DNA of 64,000 nt, from the NCBI GenBank assembly GCA_027257055.1, contig JAPVLO010000232.1, positions 2,728,001 through 2,792,000 of the forward strand, in the 5' to 3' direction. The DNA comes from Cephalopachus bancanus. Lineage: Eukaryota; Chordata; Mammalia; Primates; Tarsiidae. Under the pieces are notes generated by a model that worked only from the letters and a program-made list of their open reading frames with translations, was not told where the DNA came from and did no database searches. The position numbers and the translations under genes are program-made. Below, one piece after another: positions 1-12,076 of this stretch (position 1 is its first letter; the number at the start of each line of letters is the position of its first letter).

Positions 1-1880
1 GAGTGCACCACTCCAGCCAGCTCCCTGGGTATATGCTCCAAGCAGTCGTGGTGTGACCAAGCTAGAAAGAGCCCCTCCTCATCCTTAACTCTGGAAAAAG
101 TGGTGCAGAGGCAGCAGTGTGGTATCAGCTGGCCTTAAGATAAGCCTCGAGTGGTTACAACAGACAGAAAAATCTTACACTCAGACTGCCAAGGCTTTAC
201 ATGACTGATACACACACACACAAAGTGCAGTGGAAATCTTAAAATAAAATTCATGTCTAAAAGACACGACTTCGAAATGTCCCCGTTAACCATTTGGTAA
301 GTGGATGTTTATACGTATGCCACACGCATTCTACACAATGTCTCCTGATAGTCTTACTGGCTTGCACACTCAATCCCAGTGAATGCGGAAGGGAAAACCT
401 CTCATGTCAACCATCCCAAGAGCAGAGGTCAGATGTGGAAGTCTTGGCCTTATGGCTAAAGGGCAGAAGGGCCGTCGAAAGTGGAAGTCACACTTTTAGC
501 ATCTCTTTCCTGACTACTGCTCTGTGATCTCCCTCCCTCTTCCTGCAGAAGGAAAGCCCTGGAATACCTCAGACACAGCAGGCAGGTCCTCGTCGACTTT
601 TCCAGAAACAACTCCCCTCCTACCATCACACAAGCACACACACACTGTATTTACGCACATACTGTTATACATACACACTCAAAGAGAAAAGGAGTTTCGC
701 AACGTGTCAGCTGTTTATTCTCCCAGGCCCAACTGACATGGAGTGAGAGTCTAGGGATTCCAGTAGGCCCAGAGAGATAAAAAAAACCCATTCCCTGAAG
801 CTCAGACATGCCCTGCACGGTGCTCAGAAGCTTCTGGCTGGCGTGCTCCCCGAGATGTTGGGACCACATGCTTCCTCTCTGCAGCCTCAGTCCCCACGCA
901 CACCCAAACTCACCCCTGCCGAACTGGATTGTTTGGTGGGGAAAAGAAGTTGAGCTATGAACCGCACACAGAACCCTGCCCCCACCCCCTAAAAAGTCCT
1001 TTAGGTCCACACAAAAAGAGGCGGATAATGTAATATGAGGTATCAGTCTGAGGGTCTGTGGAGGAACAAGAGCTTCATCTCCCTGGATCTAAGTTTCTTT
1101 ATGGCAAATTGGGGCAAAAACATTCACCATGAGGGCCTAGCCTGAACCCATGCACAGTGCTAGCAGCATGAGACCCAGCACGGAGCAGTTGCGCTGGTTG
1201 TTTCCTCACATCCATCCTCTCTTCCTCTCCCCAGCCTGACTGATTACAAATGACTTACACCTTGGCGGCATAATCAGCCTCAGTGGACGATTCACCCAGT
1301 GGCTGGAAATTCGTGTCTACTCCTTACAGGGCTCAGGCCTGGAACTTTGCACAGCCAAGCAGAGAACATGCCCTTCCGACCAGGACATTGCCCGTGGTCC
1401 TCCATCTGAACGCCTCTGTGATTTCTCAGGGTCAGTCAATCCTAACTTGCTCTGTCTACCTAAAATCTCCAAGAATAGAAAGACCATTTTCCCTTATTGG
1501 GCCATCTCGCAATGCCTAAAATCACATCTTGCTCAACAGTCAATGTTAAGGAGAAGATGGCAGTGGTGCCAAGAAATAAGAAAGCACAAACAAAACACAC
1601 AAGCACGAGCCTAACCAGTAACTGAGGTCAAGGCGACTCCCTGCGAGGTATTGTTGGACATGAGCTGTTTTCCCCTACCTGGCTTCTCCTTGCCCCTCCC
1701 TCAGGAGCGGCCTCTGGCCAAGGTTGGTCTCTGCAATGTGTGCATAGTCCCAGTCATGAGTAACAGGATGCAGATGAACAAGTAAGGCTGAGAGCAATAC
1801 AGTTGCTGCTCTTGATCAATGTTATTGTAAACACCAGATAAGAATGTGAATGATGAACCTGACTGATTATAAAACTGTTT
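1..1880. other. Intronic sequence without a recognised gene
   Basis: I see a short CA run near 210-222 and a possible MIR relic at 1075-1165. The small open frames here show no family resemblance and overlap each other on both strands. Confidence 0.6.
1075..1165 (+). repeat. MIR-like relic
   Basis: The stretch from CATCTCCCTGGATC through TTTCTTTATGGCAAA resembles the core and 3' half of MIR (clinical-style phrase 'cctcagtttcctcatctg' with decay). It is short and diverged, so the call is tentative. Confidence 0.35.
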
Positions 1881-1886
1881 GCTATA

Positions 1887-2233
1887 CAGTCGGTTCCCTA
1901 TACATGAACTTTCAAGTTTTGAACTTTCAAAGATGCAAGCATGCATTCACATGTCCAGTAACACAAGTGAGTTCACATGTCTGGTGTACATTGTCACATG
2001 TGTGCATCCTCTACAAGGGACTGTGCTTTTGTGTACTTTATTGTATAATATAGTTTGGTTTTTCTTTGTTTTTTTATGTATTATTCATGGGAGATGTATT
2101 ATAAATCTATTACAATATAATACTATGCAGCTGTGTGTGTTGGGTACCTGGGCTAACTCTGTTGGACTTACAAACAAATTAGACTTATGAACACACTCGA
2201 AACAGAACTCATTCATATGTAAGGGACTTACTG
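1887..2233. mobile_element. TcMar-Tigger-like non-autonomous DNA transposon
   Basis: The left end starts CAGTCGGTTCCCTATACATG after a TA, and the right end, read on the other strand, starts CAGTAAGTCCCTTACATATG. These are imperfect terminal inverted repeats of about 20 bp. The interior (AACTTTCAAGATGC-like and CACATGTCTGGTGTACATTG phrases) matches Tigger/MER2-group elements as I know them. It has no transposase frame; the 103-residue open frame across it is chance. The TA target is intact on the left and mutated on the right. Confidence 0.7.
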
Positions 2234-2914
2234 CACTGCCCAAGGTGTGACCTGCCTTCACCGACCTGACCCTGCCGGTGCCTCCTGAAAGTTTTAATAA
2301 GCCCACGTCTCTCCCTGCTGGACCTCTGGGGGATGTTTTTGGAATAAGTAAACAGGACACCCAAAGCCTCTTGATTTTGGGGCTACCATATCTCACTTCC
2401 CTTTGGGGAGGTGGCACATTGGCAGTGGTCATAACCGGTCCCGCAAGCTGGAGAGTTCCATCTCAGACCTTCTCCCCATGCTCCAGAAGTCACTCCACAT
2501 GCCAAATGACCAAAAACCTGTTTACCTGCCAAATCAAGACAAAGATGAGCTTTGCAGAAGTTTCTTTATGCCAAAAGCTCTTTGGAAACCAAGGGAAAGA
2601 AACTCTATAGAATGAAACCTCAAGTAAAGTCAATGACACTGAGAAGTTGACAGAGGTGCCTCCCTCGGTCAGTGTCCAGGAGGGAGAGCTGACAGTGACC
2701 TTGACCCATGCAGCACGCTGGGCCAGGAATATGGGAGCCTTTCCTCACCCCGTGTGGCTCAGATTGCTCTAGTTGGGAACTGCGGCCAAGTTTAGTGGGG
2801 TTTTCCATCTTTGTAAAGATGTCTGCATCATCTCTTTGGATGTGGTCCCAAAATGCCACCCACCCCCAAAGCTGTGACCTCTACCTATCCCCAACAACTG
2901 TACAGATGTTTTAG

Positions 2915-3295
2915 AGGAATCTCCACATTTGGTGGGCAGAATTGTGCCCCACCACTCCACCAAAGACATTGCTCCCTAATCCTCAGAACCTGTGAACGCC
3001 ACCATGTATAGAAAAGGGACTTGGCAGGTGTCATAAATAGCCTTGAGATGAGGAGGTAAGCCTGGATTATCCAGATGGGCCCGCTCACATCACAGGAGTC
3101 CTAAAAGGCAGGGAGACTTTCCCAGCTGTGGCCAGAGGGGGCTGTGACCCCAGAAGGAAGGTCAGAGAGACGCAGCACTACTGGCTTTGAAGATGAAGGA
3201 TAAGAACCATGGCTAAAAACTGTGGGCAGCCTCTAAAAGCTGGAAGAGACAGGACATGGACCTCCAGAAAGCACAGAGCCTGACTGGCACCTCAC
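2915..3295 (+). repeat. Ancient interspersed repeat (L1M 3'-end-like)
   Basis: The order of phrases here (TGCTCCCTAATCCTCAGAAC, a degraded 'gggacttggcaggtgt', 'gatgaggaggtaagcctgga', 'gtcctaaaaggcaggg', then GAAGGTCAGAGAGACGCAG) follows a common old mammalian repeat that I associate with L1M 3' ends. I cannot fix the family name without a library search. Confidence 0.5.
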
Positions 3296-3299
3296 TTTA

Positions 3300-3970
3300 G
3301 CCCAGTGAGACCCACGTCAGACTTCCAAGTCAGAGAGCTGAGGGTCGATCTGGGCTGTGAAGTCAGAGGCCCATAGTCTCCTGTCAGAGCAGGCACAAGA
3401 GGTGACCTCACTGCGGACCCTTGGCTTGGTGTCTGCCTCTCTCTTTCTTTGTCCCTCCATGACCTGGCTTCTCTGAAGGTGTCTGCCAGCCTCACCCATC
3501 ACGTCTGTGGGCCACCTGGCCCGGGCGCCTCACCAGTCCCTCACCAGCAGCCAGGAGAACGACTGCCTGTCCCCTCCTCAATTCCAGGTTCCAATGGCCT
3601 CAGTTCCCTCATGGCCTCCCAACTCTTGTTTCTAATTCCTGGGGCTCTTCAAGTCCCAAGCTGTCTTGTCAGAAGGGGGGGGCCACAGATGCCTTAGAGT
3701 GAGAGGAGGAGGGGGCTATTTTAGACTCTAGTCCCCCCATCACCTGCATCCCTAGCTGTGGGCCTACAGATCGCCAGCCAGCCACTCTCCATGCCAGCAT
3801 CCATACACATAGGAACAAACAAGAAGTGGTATGACGTTCACATTGCAGCCAGGCAGGCTCTCCAAACTGGACTTTTCAGAACCTTTAAATATCTTGAATG
3901 TGCTTTATCTAATTGCCAAAAAGAGGACATACTGCTGCATTTCATAAACTTTTTGATTGAACAAACACAA
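3300..3970. other. Intronic sequence without a recognised gene
   Basis: Unique-looking sequence between an old repeat and an Alu. No domain, motif or structured repeat is visible. Confidence 0.5.
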
Positions 3971-3985
3971 GCCCAAAACACTTTT

Positions 3986-4274
3986 TCTTAAAAGTCCAAA
4001 TCTCACTCTGTTGCCCAGGCTGGAATGCAGTGCCATGATCATGGCCCTCCACAACCTCAAACTCCTGGGTTCAGGTGATCCTCCTGTCTTAGCCTCGTGA
4101 GTAGCTGGGACTACAGTTGTGTGCCACACCTTCAGCTAATTTTTGAATTTCTCTTTTTAGAGATGAAGTCTTGCTATGTTTTCTAGGCTGGTCTTGAACT
4201 TCTAGACTCAAGCCATCCTCTTGCCTCAGCCTCCCAAAGTACTGGGATTATGGGTATAAGCCACCACGCCCAGC
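3986..4274 (-). mobile_element. Alu (J-like), minus orientation
   Basis: Read on the minus strand it starts GGCTGGGCGTGGTGGCTTAT and contains both monomers and the middle A-rich region. The divergence from consensus is high and the A tail has decayed. Short flanking copies of CCCAAAACACT (from 3972 and again from 4275) look like the target duplication. The features are those of AluJ. Confidence 0.85.
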
Positions 4275-4286
4275 CCCAAAACACTA

Positions 4287-7200
4287 TTTTGACAGAGAAT
4301 TTCTTGGAACTTGGGCACAGCAGGAAACACTGTCGGGTTTGCTTGTAAAAACTCTCCATTCTCTTTCACAAGCCTCAGAGGTCTGAGGAGTCAGAGACCA
4401 CCTGACTTTTTCCTCTTCAACTTATTTTCCTGTAAACTTGCTTTTTTATCATGAAAATAAAAAATCTGTCCCGATACTTTTTTACATACATCATTTCTTT
4501 TTCTTGAGGACTAGGGAAATCTTTCGGCATATACATCTAGACCTTTCCCCAGCTCAGGAATACTTTCTTATTCGATTTTGTTTACCAATTTGCTGTGGTC
4601 TATTGTCCAAGAACATAAATTATCTGTATTTACCAGACCTTTCCTATCAACCATAGCTTCCCCTGTGATGATCATCTTCTTACCTTCTTCTCAGACACAG
4701 AAGCAAATTTATAGAACAGGGAATCTGTGAGCCGAAAGCGGAGAGGTGGGAAGCCAGCTGACTGCATCCTGAGTCTGCTGGGGCCCTGGGACCTGGTTCC
4801 AGGCTGGCAGCAGAGACACCGGTGATCTCATCTTACAGGGCAGCCCCAGAGCTCAGGGGACAAGTTGGAAAGTGAACATCACTGCTGGCCCCATAATGCA
4901 GGTGGAGGGTGTGGGGTCCCTTCTTCCACTTGCCAAAAAGGAGCATTGTGACCGGGAAACAGGTACAGGTGATGGCCAGGACGTGGCTGGCAGGGAGCAG
5001 GCTGGGAGGTCTGGGGCACCGCTGGTCTACTCCCCAAGGTCCCCGAGACCCCAGGCACAGTCAGCTGGAGCTTCAGAGCCAGTCCACAGATCCCGACATG
5101 TTAGTTTGGGGCACAGGGTGGCGAATGTTCTCATGGCAGAGTTCTGGTTCCTCCCCTCGTGTCCACCTCTGGCAGGCAGCAGCAGGCAGGGGGCAGAGGA
5201 GGGCTTGGATGCATTCCCTCTGCGTCTGCTGCAAATAAGACCAGAGCCCTACTCAAGGTGGCGAGGGGCCCTGTCCCTGGCCATGAGGCAGAGTCAGACA
5301 AGGATGAGAACCTGTCACCAAGTCCTGCCACTGGCTCGAGCCACCTCTCTGTGATACCATAGTTGGTTTTCTGATTCTCTTTTCTGGGCCTCTGGCTGGC
5401 CAGTCCCCTGAGGTGTTTCTGTGTATTTCCTGGTCAGAGTCTCCCTCCTGCTTCTGTAGTAAAGAGGCCACCACCACCCCATCAATGCAGTCCGACAGCA
5501 GCCCAGGAGGGCAGTGGGGAGAGGGGACGGGTCTTCCTCAAGGCTGAGGACCCTGGCTCACGCTTCTGCAGTCAATGAGCAGTACCCCAAAGACCTTCAA
5601 GATGAAGTAAGATGTGGAAATAACTAAGAAAATGGACTTGACACCTCACAACAAGAAAGAAATACGTTTCTGAATGTCAAATAAGCACAGATACCTCCAG
5701 AAGGCAGGACCCGTGAGAAGAGCAGTCCGTATCACACAGATGAAGGTGATGGATGATGATGGTTAAGTAAATATTGTCACAAAAAAAGGTAAGATGTCCC
5801 TCCAAGAACACCAGGGCCACTCCCATGGGGGTTTCAGTCACATTAGAGAAGATCACCTCTCAGAGGACAAGGACTGGGAGGCTGGTGCAGTCTGTACCGG
5901 GAAGACCCTGGGGAAGGGAACCAGGTCCCCAGGGCAGGGAACCAGGTCCATCAGAGAAATCAAAACATCCTGAGAATTCCAGGCCACCACCAAAATAAAA
6001 TCTCCTGTCAAAGACAGTGTGAACATGTGGCTAAAGGGAAGAAACTTCTACAGCAACTTGGAATGGAACTGACAGTATTGTTCAAGGGAAGGCTTGAGAG
6101 CATGCTGCAGACAGAAATGTCAAGAGATGGGACAAGGACAAGCACCTAGAGGCCGCTATTAGGACCACACAGTTGGGCCCAAAACACAAAGGCAGGGTTG
6201 GCTATGGGCGCAAGGAAACTTGCAGAGGCCAGGCCCGCAGCAGCAGGCCAATGTCAGATCACATACACATATACACACACCACCTGTAGCACGGGGGTAT
6301 CTGGGGAAGAAATTAGCTTAGATTGTGAACCATCTATCCTGTAAAGACAACATGAGATTTTTTTTCTCCTGATTTTTTTAATTAAAAGTGAGCTCATAAA
6401 TCAAAAACCTTGTTTCCAGGCAGTAGGAGGTGACGAGAGGGAACCTAAGTTTTGCAGAGCTGTGCGTGCCCTGCCTGTTCTGACTTCCTCTAACCCAGGT
6501 TATTCACTCAATCACAGCACCCCATATTCAGCAGGGACCCAGTGAGCAGCCAAGGAGGCTCTGATGGATGTCATTTTGCTCTCTTCACTGGGCTCCCTGA
6601 AGTCCTTCCAGAGGTACCTTGCACACATGCACAGGCACCAGCACACACGATGACATCCCAGCAGGACTGGCTGTTGCATCCATGTGGAGCATCGGTGTCT
6701 CCCCTGGAGCTCTACTGGGAGACCCTCAGCCCTCTGCACTCCCACCTGCCTTGGTTACACCCACAGAGCCTGAAGACCCTTCTGAGAAGCTGACTAACCA
6801 CAGAACGTCATATGGATCCTCACCATCTTCACCCTTTCTATTCGTTTATTTCCTCTTGGTGAATCAAAGTATGCTCCGGAGATGCAGGGTCCTATTACCC
6901 TCAGCTTGCCTGCAGGAGAGACGGAGGATGCATCCATGCATATGCTCGTTGCTCAAGAGGGGGAATACATGTAGACACACACTCTGTCTCAAACCGGAAG
7001 TGCAGCCAGCAGCAAAGGTGCGGTCTCCCGATTTTTGGTCCCAAGGTCTTAAGCAACCATACCCATGTCTGACTGTTCCAAATTAGGAGGCATGGAATGT
7101 GCCAGGGACAGACACGAGCAGACACTGGGGCATGAAGACTACGGGATGCCTATGAGCTGCGTGGGAGGCAGCAGGGGGGCACTCGGTGGCTTCCCGGCTC

Positions 7201-7555
7201 CTCCTCGCCTTCTTGGGCTTGAGAGAATGGTTGCCATGACCACTGGAGGAAGCATCTTGTGTTCCCAGTTTCAAGCCGCCCCTCCCCCGAGCATCTCAAA
7301 GCTCCCTGTGTATCCACACTCGCATGTCTTCATGCTTTGGGGGAAAATGAGGAAAAAGAACGGGAAACCCCTACAAGAAAGGGAGTGCCAGAGGGAGAAA
7401 TGGACTTCCTGCCCAGAAGCTACCCACGATGCCCCGGGCTGCTCTGTCACTGTGTCCCCCAGCCCCCTGCTTCCTTCTCCCCTGCCCCTGGTCAGAGCAA
7501 GAATCCAGACAAAAGCACCAGTCAAGGAAGGAGCAAAGGTCCCCTTTCTCCTGTC
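4287..7555. other. Intronic sequence without a recognised gene
   Basis: Holds a short CA-rich run near 6262-6282 and a local near-repeat around 5918-5950 (two copies of AACCAGGTCC). Open frames of up to 183 residues exist on both strands, but none resembles a known family and none has splice or codon support. Confidence 0.5.
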
Positions 7556-7559
7556 CTCA

Positions 7560-7920
7560 TACCGAAGTCCCTCTGGAACAATCAAATTTGAAGCAGAGAG
7601 ATTAGATTATCACTAAGCTAATTATGGGAATCACACTTGGGCTAGCTGCCGGGAAGCAGGGTCAACGAGCAAGAGGCATTAAAAGTAAAATTAAAGGCAG
7701 ATGCAAGAAGCACTTTAAAAAGCAACTGGGAGACTCATTACCCCACACCCGGAGGAGAAAGCAACACTCTGATGGGTGAGACGCTGTCCATCCGGGCGAC
7801 TGTCAGAGCACTTGACAGCTAAATAGCTCCACTCTGTCATCATCTGGAAGCCGAAGTGGGCGAGTCAGGGGTAAACTGATTAGATAGTATGCTGCTAATT
7901 TCCCAGAGAGAGCGTGGGGA
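7560..7920. promoter_or_regulatory. Candidate conserved non-coding element
   Basis: A repeat-free block with many homeobox-type and MEIS/TALE-type cores: CTAATTATGGG near 7618, TTGACAGCTAAATAG near 7812, ACTGATTAGATAG near 7876, TAAAATTAAAG near 7688. CpGs are retained (GGGCGACTGTC, AGCCGAAGTGGGCGAG). This texture is typical of developmental enhancers inside axon guidance genes, but it is only an impression; conservation has not been measured. Confidence 0.25.
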
Positions 7921-8002
7921 AGGTGGAGGCCCCATGCAAGACGGCAAAGTCCGGGTGACCAGCCCAGGATTGAGGGCAGAGGAGGCTCGGCCGGCCCCTC
8001 TC

Positions 8003-8085
8003 AGCATGCATGTATGTGCACCATATGCATGCGTGACACCTCGTGCATGCATGGCGCCTTATGCATGTGTGGGCACCACATGCAG
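8003..8085. repeat. GCATG-rich degenerate tandem repeat
   Basis: Repeated GCATGCATG and TATGCATG phrases alternate with CACCATA/CACCTCG/GCGCCTTA spacers at roughly 28-32 base spacing. The run is mostly alternating purine-pyrimidine. The Met/His/Cys-rich open frames on both strands are an artefact of it. Confidence 0.5.
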
Positions 8086-8109
8086 AGGTGAACACAGCCG
8101 TGTGCATGA

Positions 8110-10655
8110 ATAGGAAATACGTGTGTATTTATGACTTGAGTGTGAGCACAGGGAGCAGGCACACGGCCAGGTACATGTTGTTCTGTGTCTCATCCACCTG
8201 CAAATAGGCAGTAAAGAACTTGGGAGAGTCAGAGGGCTCCTCCAGCATCACTGCAACCAGCCAACTCCTTACCAGTCTGTATGACCACCAAGGTCCTCAC
8301 AACTGCTGCTGCTATGAAAATACATACCATGGTACCCAGGCATGGACGACCAATGCTTCCTCATGTGTCATTAGCATGATACAAGTTCAAGACTTGCTGG
8401 TCCAGAACTTGGTGAGCCACAAAATGACTTTGAAAGCTAAAAGTCAGTGTTTTTTAAACCAGTCTGCAGGATGGTTTTCACCACTCAGGAGTCCAACTCT
8501 GCCCATCACCTGCCTTTCCCAGAAAGGAGCAGGCTGGCCGGGAATCCTGACAAGGAGGCTTGTGTCAAGAGTCAGGGGCTAGCATTGGGTTCCTCGCTCT
8601 GAGAAATGAAGCTCCAAGAGTGATATCCTCCCTGTTTTCAGAGTGAATTAGGGGAATTCATGGTAAGTAAAGTGGGCTCAGAGGGAAAGTGGGGGAATCT
8701 TCATAGGTTAAATTGCTGAGGGGAAATTGATTTTGAAGCCTCTATTTAATTATAAGTAAGAGAAATGATTCCATAAATTTGGATAATTCAATTATCCAAG
8801 AGACATCTGCTGAGCACAATCTAATCATGGTGTTTAAGTAGAAAGTGCCTCACTCTTGTGGAAAACCACATTCGGGGAGACACAAACATCCAGAGCCCAA
8901 CTAATGACAGAAAATGAACAATTTCAGTTTCTGTTTTAGGATTAAAAAAGTAAATCACAAGAAAATCTGAAGGAGGATTTAGCTTTTTTGAAAATCTCCA
9001 GCACCACATCTGGGGTTGAAGACATAAAAGCCATATCCTGTATCTTCTGCACATTTTTCTGAATATTAAGCAAGAAGAAACCATAAGTTCTTCAAGTCAA
9101 GAAACACCTAGCACACTACAGATGACCAAGAGCATCTTTCTTGATGAATGTTGGTTTTGCAATAATAATCCTTCTGGTAAACTGCATGGATAAAATCACG
9201 GGTGAAATCTTGCTTTCCCTTCTCTCCCACCTCCCTGCCCCTATACACACCGGCCCCTTCCTGAGGGCAGGATGACACTCCTCAGACCATTCAGTCTGAC
9301 TGAGCCAAAAAATGGGAGTGGCAGTGACATGTGCCACCACCAAGCAGGAACTTGAACAGTCATGGAGTGGATTTGCCATCCCTTGTTCCATTTTGTCATG
9401 AGACTGGCATGTCCCAGGCAGGGGTTGCCCTTCAGCAGAGCTGCTGCCAACCCAGGGTGCATGTGAACATGGGTTGGAAAGAACCTTTGTCATCATTGTA
9501 AATTAAGTTAATTCATTTTGGAGGTTATTTGTTACTGCACCATAACTTGGCCTAAGTTAGCTGATAAGCGTGTGTGCGTGCGTGCACAGGCACTATAAGA
9601 CCCTAAGCCCCAGTGACCAATCTTCAACACATTTTTATTTAGCACCTTGACCTCCAGTGTAGGACTGCTGGGCACCTGCAGTCTGATTGGGAAGAAGCTC
9701 CAACACACCAACTTTATTCATAAACTGTACTTTATATGTGAAGAATATGAACCAATTCCTTTCAGAAAAACAGCTCAGCTACAATGCTGAAGGCTTCCAT
9801 TGCCCGTAATTTATGGGTAATCAAAATGTGACTCAATAAAAACTCCAACCGATACATTATGAGGCTACCCATTTTAGAAAATAATTCTTCATTTTAGAGA
9901 AAGGCTCATTTGCTTCCTTCAGTGAATCCACGTTTCCTGCCCCAAAATCCATGACCTCTCTCCATTAGCTGAGTTTGCCCACGGCCCACTTAAGGCAGGG
10001 AGGCCATAGGTAAGACCCACATCCCTTTAGCCGTGGCCCTGCCGAGGTCATGGAGTGTGTAGAGTCCCCAGCTGCCATACCAGCTCCACCCAGTTGAGGG
10101 CAGGTAGGGTCAACAAGGGGCAAGTTGGGATCCCTAGGCCAATCCCGCCTGATTAATCCTTTCTGTATCTCAGAAAGACGTATACTCTCAGTGAGGCTTA
10201 ACAGGTATTTTTCTCTTCCAACTCTGATATGTCTGGGGGAAGGCTCAGAACAACTCTTATCATAAAGATTAAATGAAATATTCTAGGTATGTTAACCCAA
10301 TGCATTTAAGATGTGCTTATAATTACATGCTACTTTAAAAAAATACCTGTAGTGAGGAATCCTGTTTCCAGTGGGAAATCATGGATAAATCCTATGCTCC
10401 AGGAGGGAAGGAAGAGAAGAAGGGACAGAGGAGAACTCTTCCCAGAGGAGACATCAGACAGTTAGCAGAAAGACCAGGGGAAAGAACATGCTGACACACA
10501 TCTTTAAGAGTGGGCTCGAACAGCTAACCACCTTCACTGTAAGCAAAACTCATGACATGTTCAAGAAGCCCACATGACCCTGGGTAGATTCCCACCAGGT
10601 GTCTGACAGGGCTATTTGCATCTGAAACCCCCAGGGGAATCCCTGGGACCAGTGG
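8110..10655. other. Intronic sequence without a recognised gene
   Basis: Generally AT-rich. A possible MIR relic lies at about 10240-10310 (GATTAAATGAAATA phrase). Nothing else is recognised, and the short open frames are not family members. Confidence 0.5.
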
Positions 10656-10668
10656 GGTTGGGCTTTCC

Positions 10669-10962
10669 TTTTTTTTTTTTTTTTGAGTTGAAGTCTCACT
10701 CCATCGCCCAGACTGGAGTGCAGTGGCCACTCCCGGCCACTGCTGCCTCAACCCGCTGGGCTCCGGAGATCCTTCCGCCTCAGCCTTCCAGGTAGCTGGA
10801 ACTACAGGAGTGCGCTACCATGCCCGGCTAATGTTTCTGGTTTATTGTAGAGACGAGGTCTCGCCAAGTTGCCCAGGCGAGTCTCAAACCCGTGGGCTCA
10901 GCCAATCCACTCACCTCGGCCTCCCAAAGCACGGGATTACAGGCTGAGCCACCGCCGAGCCC
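10669..10962 (-). mobile_element. Variant Alu, minus orientation (copy 1)
   Basis: A dimeric Alu with a 16-base T run at its left end and target duplication GGGCTTTCCTTT on both sides (from about 10660 and from about 10963). It shares with the copy at 59711 several differences from simian Alus: TGGCCACTCC in the right monomer, TTTATTGTAGAGA at the monomer junction, and CAGGCTGAGCCACCG at the left end. These shared changes point to a lineage-specific subfamily. The clean target duplication suggests it is younger than the J copies. Confidence 0.9.
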
Positions 10963-11384
10963 GGGCTTTCCTTTCGGATTGCAGGAGGAGAGCAAGGCAG
11001 CAGGTGGTTCCAGTATCACACTGGCCTCTCCCCTCCAGCTGTCTTGGGGCACATTCCAACAGACACACCTCTTGGCGAGGAGGTGTGTATGGTTAAGCAG
11101 AAACACAGCCCCTTGCCTCCAGAGCCTTCTCCAGGAGGGAAGAAACCTTCTGGAAGAGCACTTAAGGAGGTCCCAGGAGAAAAACTGGGACCAGGTGAGG
11201 CACTGGAGACATAAGAAGGTCCAGTGGCCAAAGGGCAGCCCCAAGGAAGGGATGGTCACAAACATCGGTGATCATACGTAATCCTCAGCATTTCTTTGCT
11301 ATTTCAATGAGATGGTATAGTTTTATTCAAATCTTATGTGGGAGAAAATGAATAATTAATCTTAATGAGTTAGTATTGACCTGG

Positions 11385-11805
11385 CAGGGGACAATTTTTA
11401 AAAAATTTTATTTTAAAGATGTGGGGAGCAATTCAGGGTTAGGTACACAAATGGTCATTGTACAGGTAAAGTTTGGGCCTCACTTTGGTCCCCACATCAC
11501 CTGGTTTGAGATCAGCTACCCTTATTGATGAAGTGTGCCCCCTCACTCCCTCCCCCGGTAGTTTCCCACTACTGCCAACTCCTTTTTGTAGTATTATGAT
11601 ACTTGTTCAGGGTTTGCTTATGAGTGAGAACATGTGGTACTCAGTTCTTTGTTTCTGTGATAGGTCACAGAGTATTATAGACTCTAGATCGATCCAAGTT
11701 ACTATGAAGTTCATAATTTTGTCCTTATTTATGACCGCATAATCTATTTTGTATATGTGCCACATTTTCTTAATACAGTCTACTTTCAATGGACAGCTCA
11801 ACATT
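11385..11805 (-). mobile_element. L1 3' end fragment (ORF2 end and 3' UTR), minus orientation
   Basis: On the plus strand the phrases GCTTATGAGTGAGAACATGT and GTATATGTGCCACATTTTCT are reverse complements of the well-known end of L1 ORF2. The 3' UTR portion lies to the left (GTACACAAATGGTCATTGTA). It is truncated at the 5' side and encodes nothing. Confidence 0.85.
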
Positions 11806-11814
11806 TTTTTGGAG

Positions 11815-11895
11815 GTAAATATGACCACCTCCATTTTGCCCATGAGGAAAGGGGTTGAGTGACTCCCCAGAGGCCACATGATCTGATCTGAGGTG
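11815..11895 (-). repeat. MIR-like relic
   Basis: CCATTTTGCCCATGAGGAAA followed by GACTCCCCAGAGGCCACATG is the usual decayed MIR core in reverse orientation. Confidence 0.55.
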
Positions 11896-12076
11896 GCTCT
11901 GAGTCAACTCTGTTTCTCACAGACCCGGTCCTTGGTGAGCCTCTGCACAGGGGACACACATGGGCACCCTACCCAGCTGCGCCATAACACTGGTGAAAGG
12001 AGGGTCTTTTCCTCTACATTGTGAGTCCCGGGTGCTGCACTGAGCAACAGAGAGAACGCCAGCTGGCACTGGGCTG

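Noticed and set aside
4872..5354. 160-residue open frame
   Set aside because: No resemblance, overlapping frames on both strands, no splice context.
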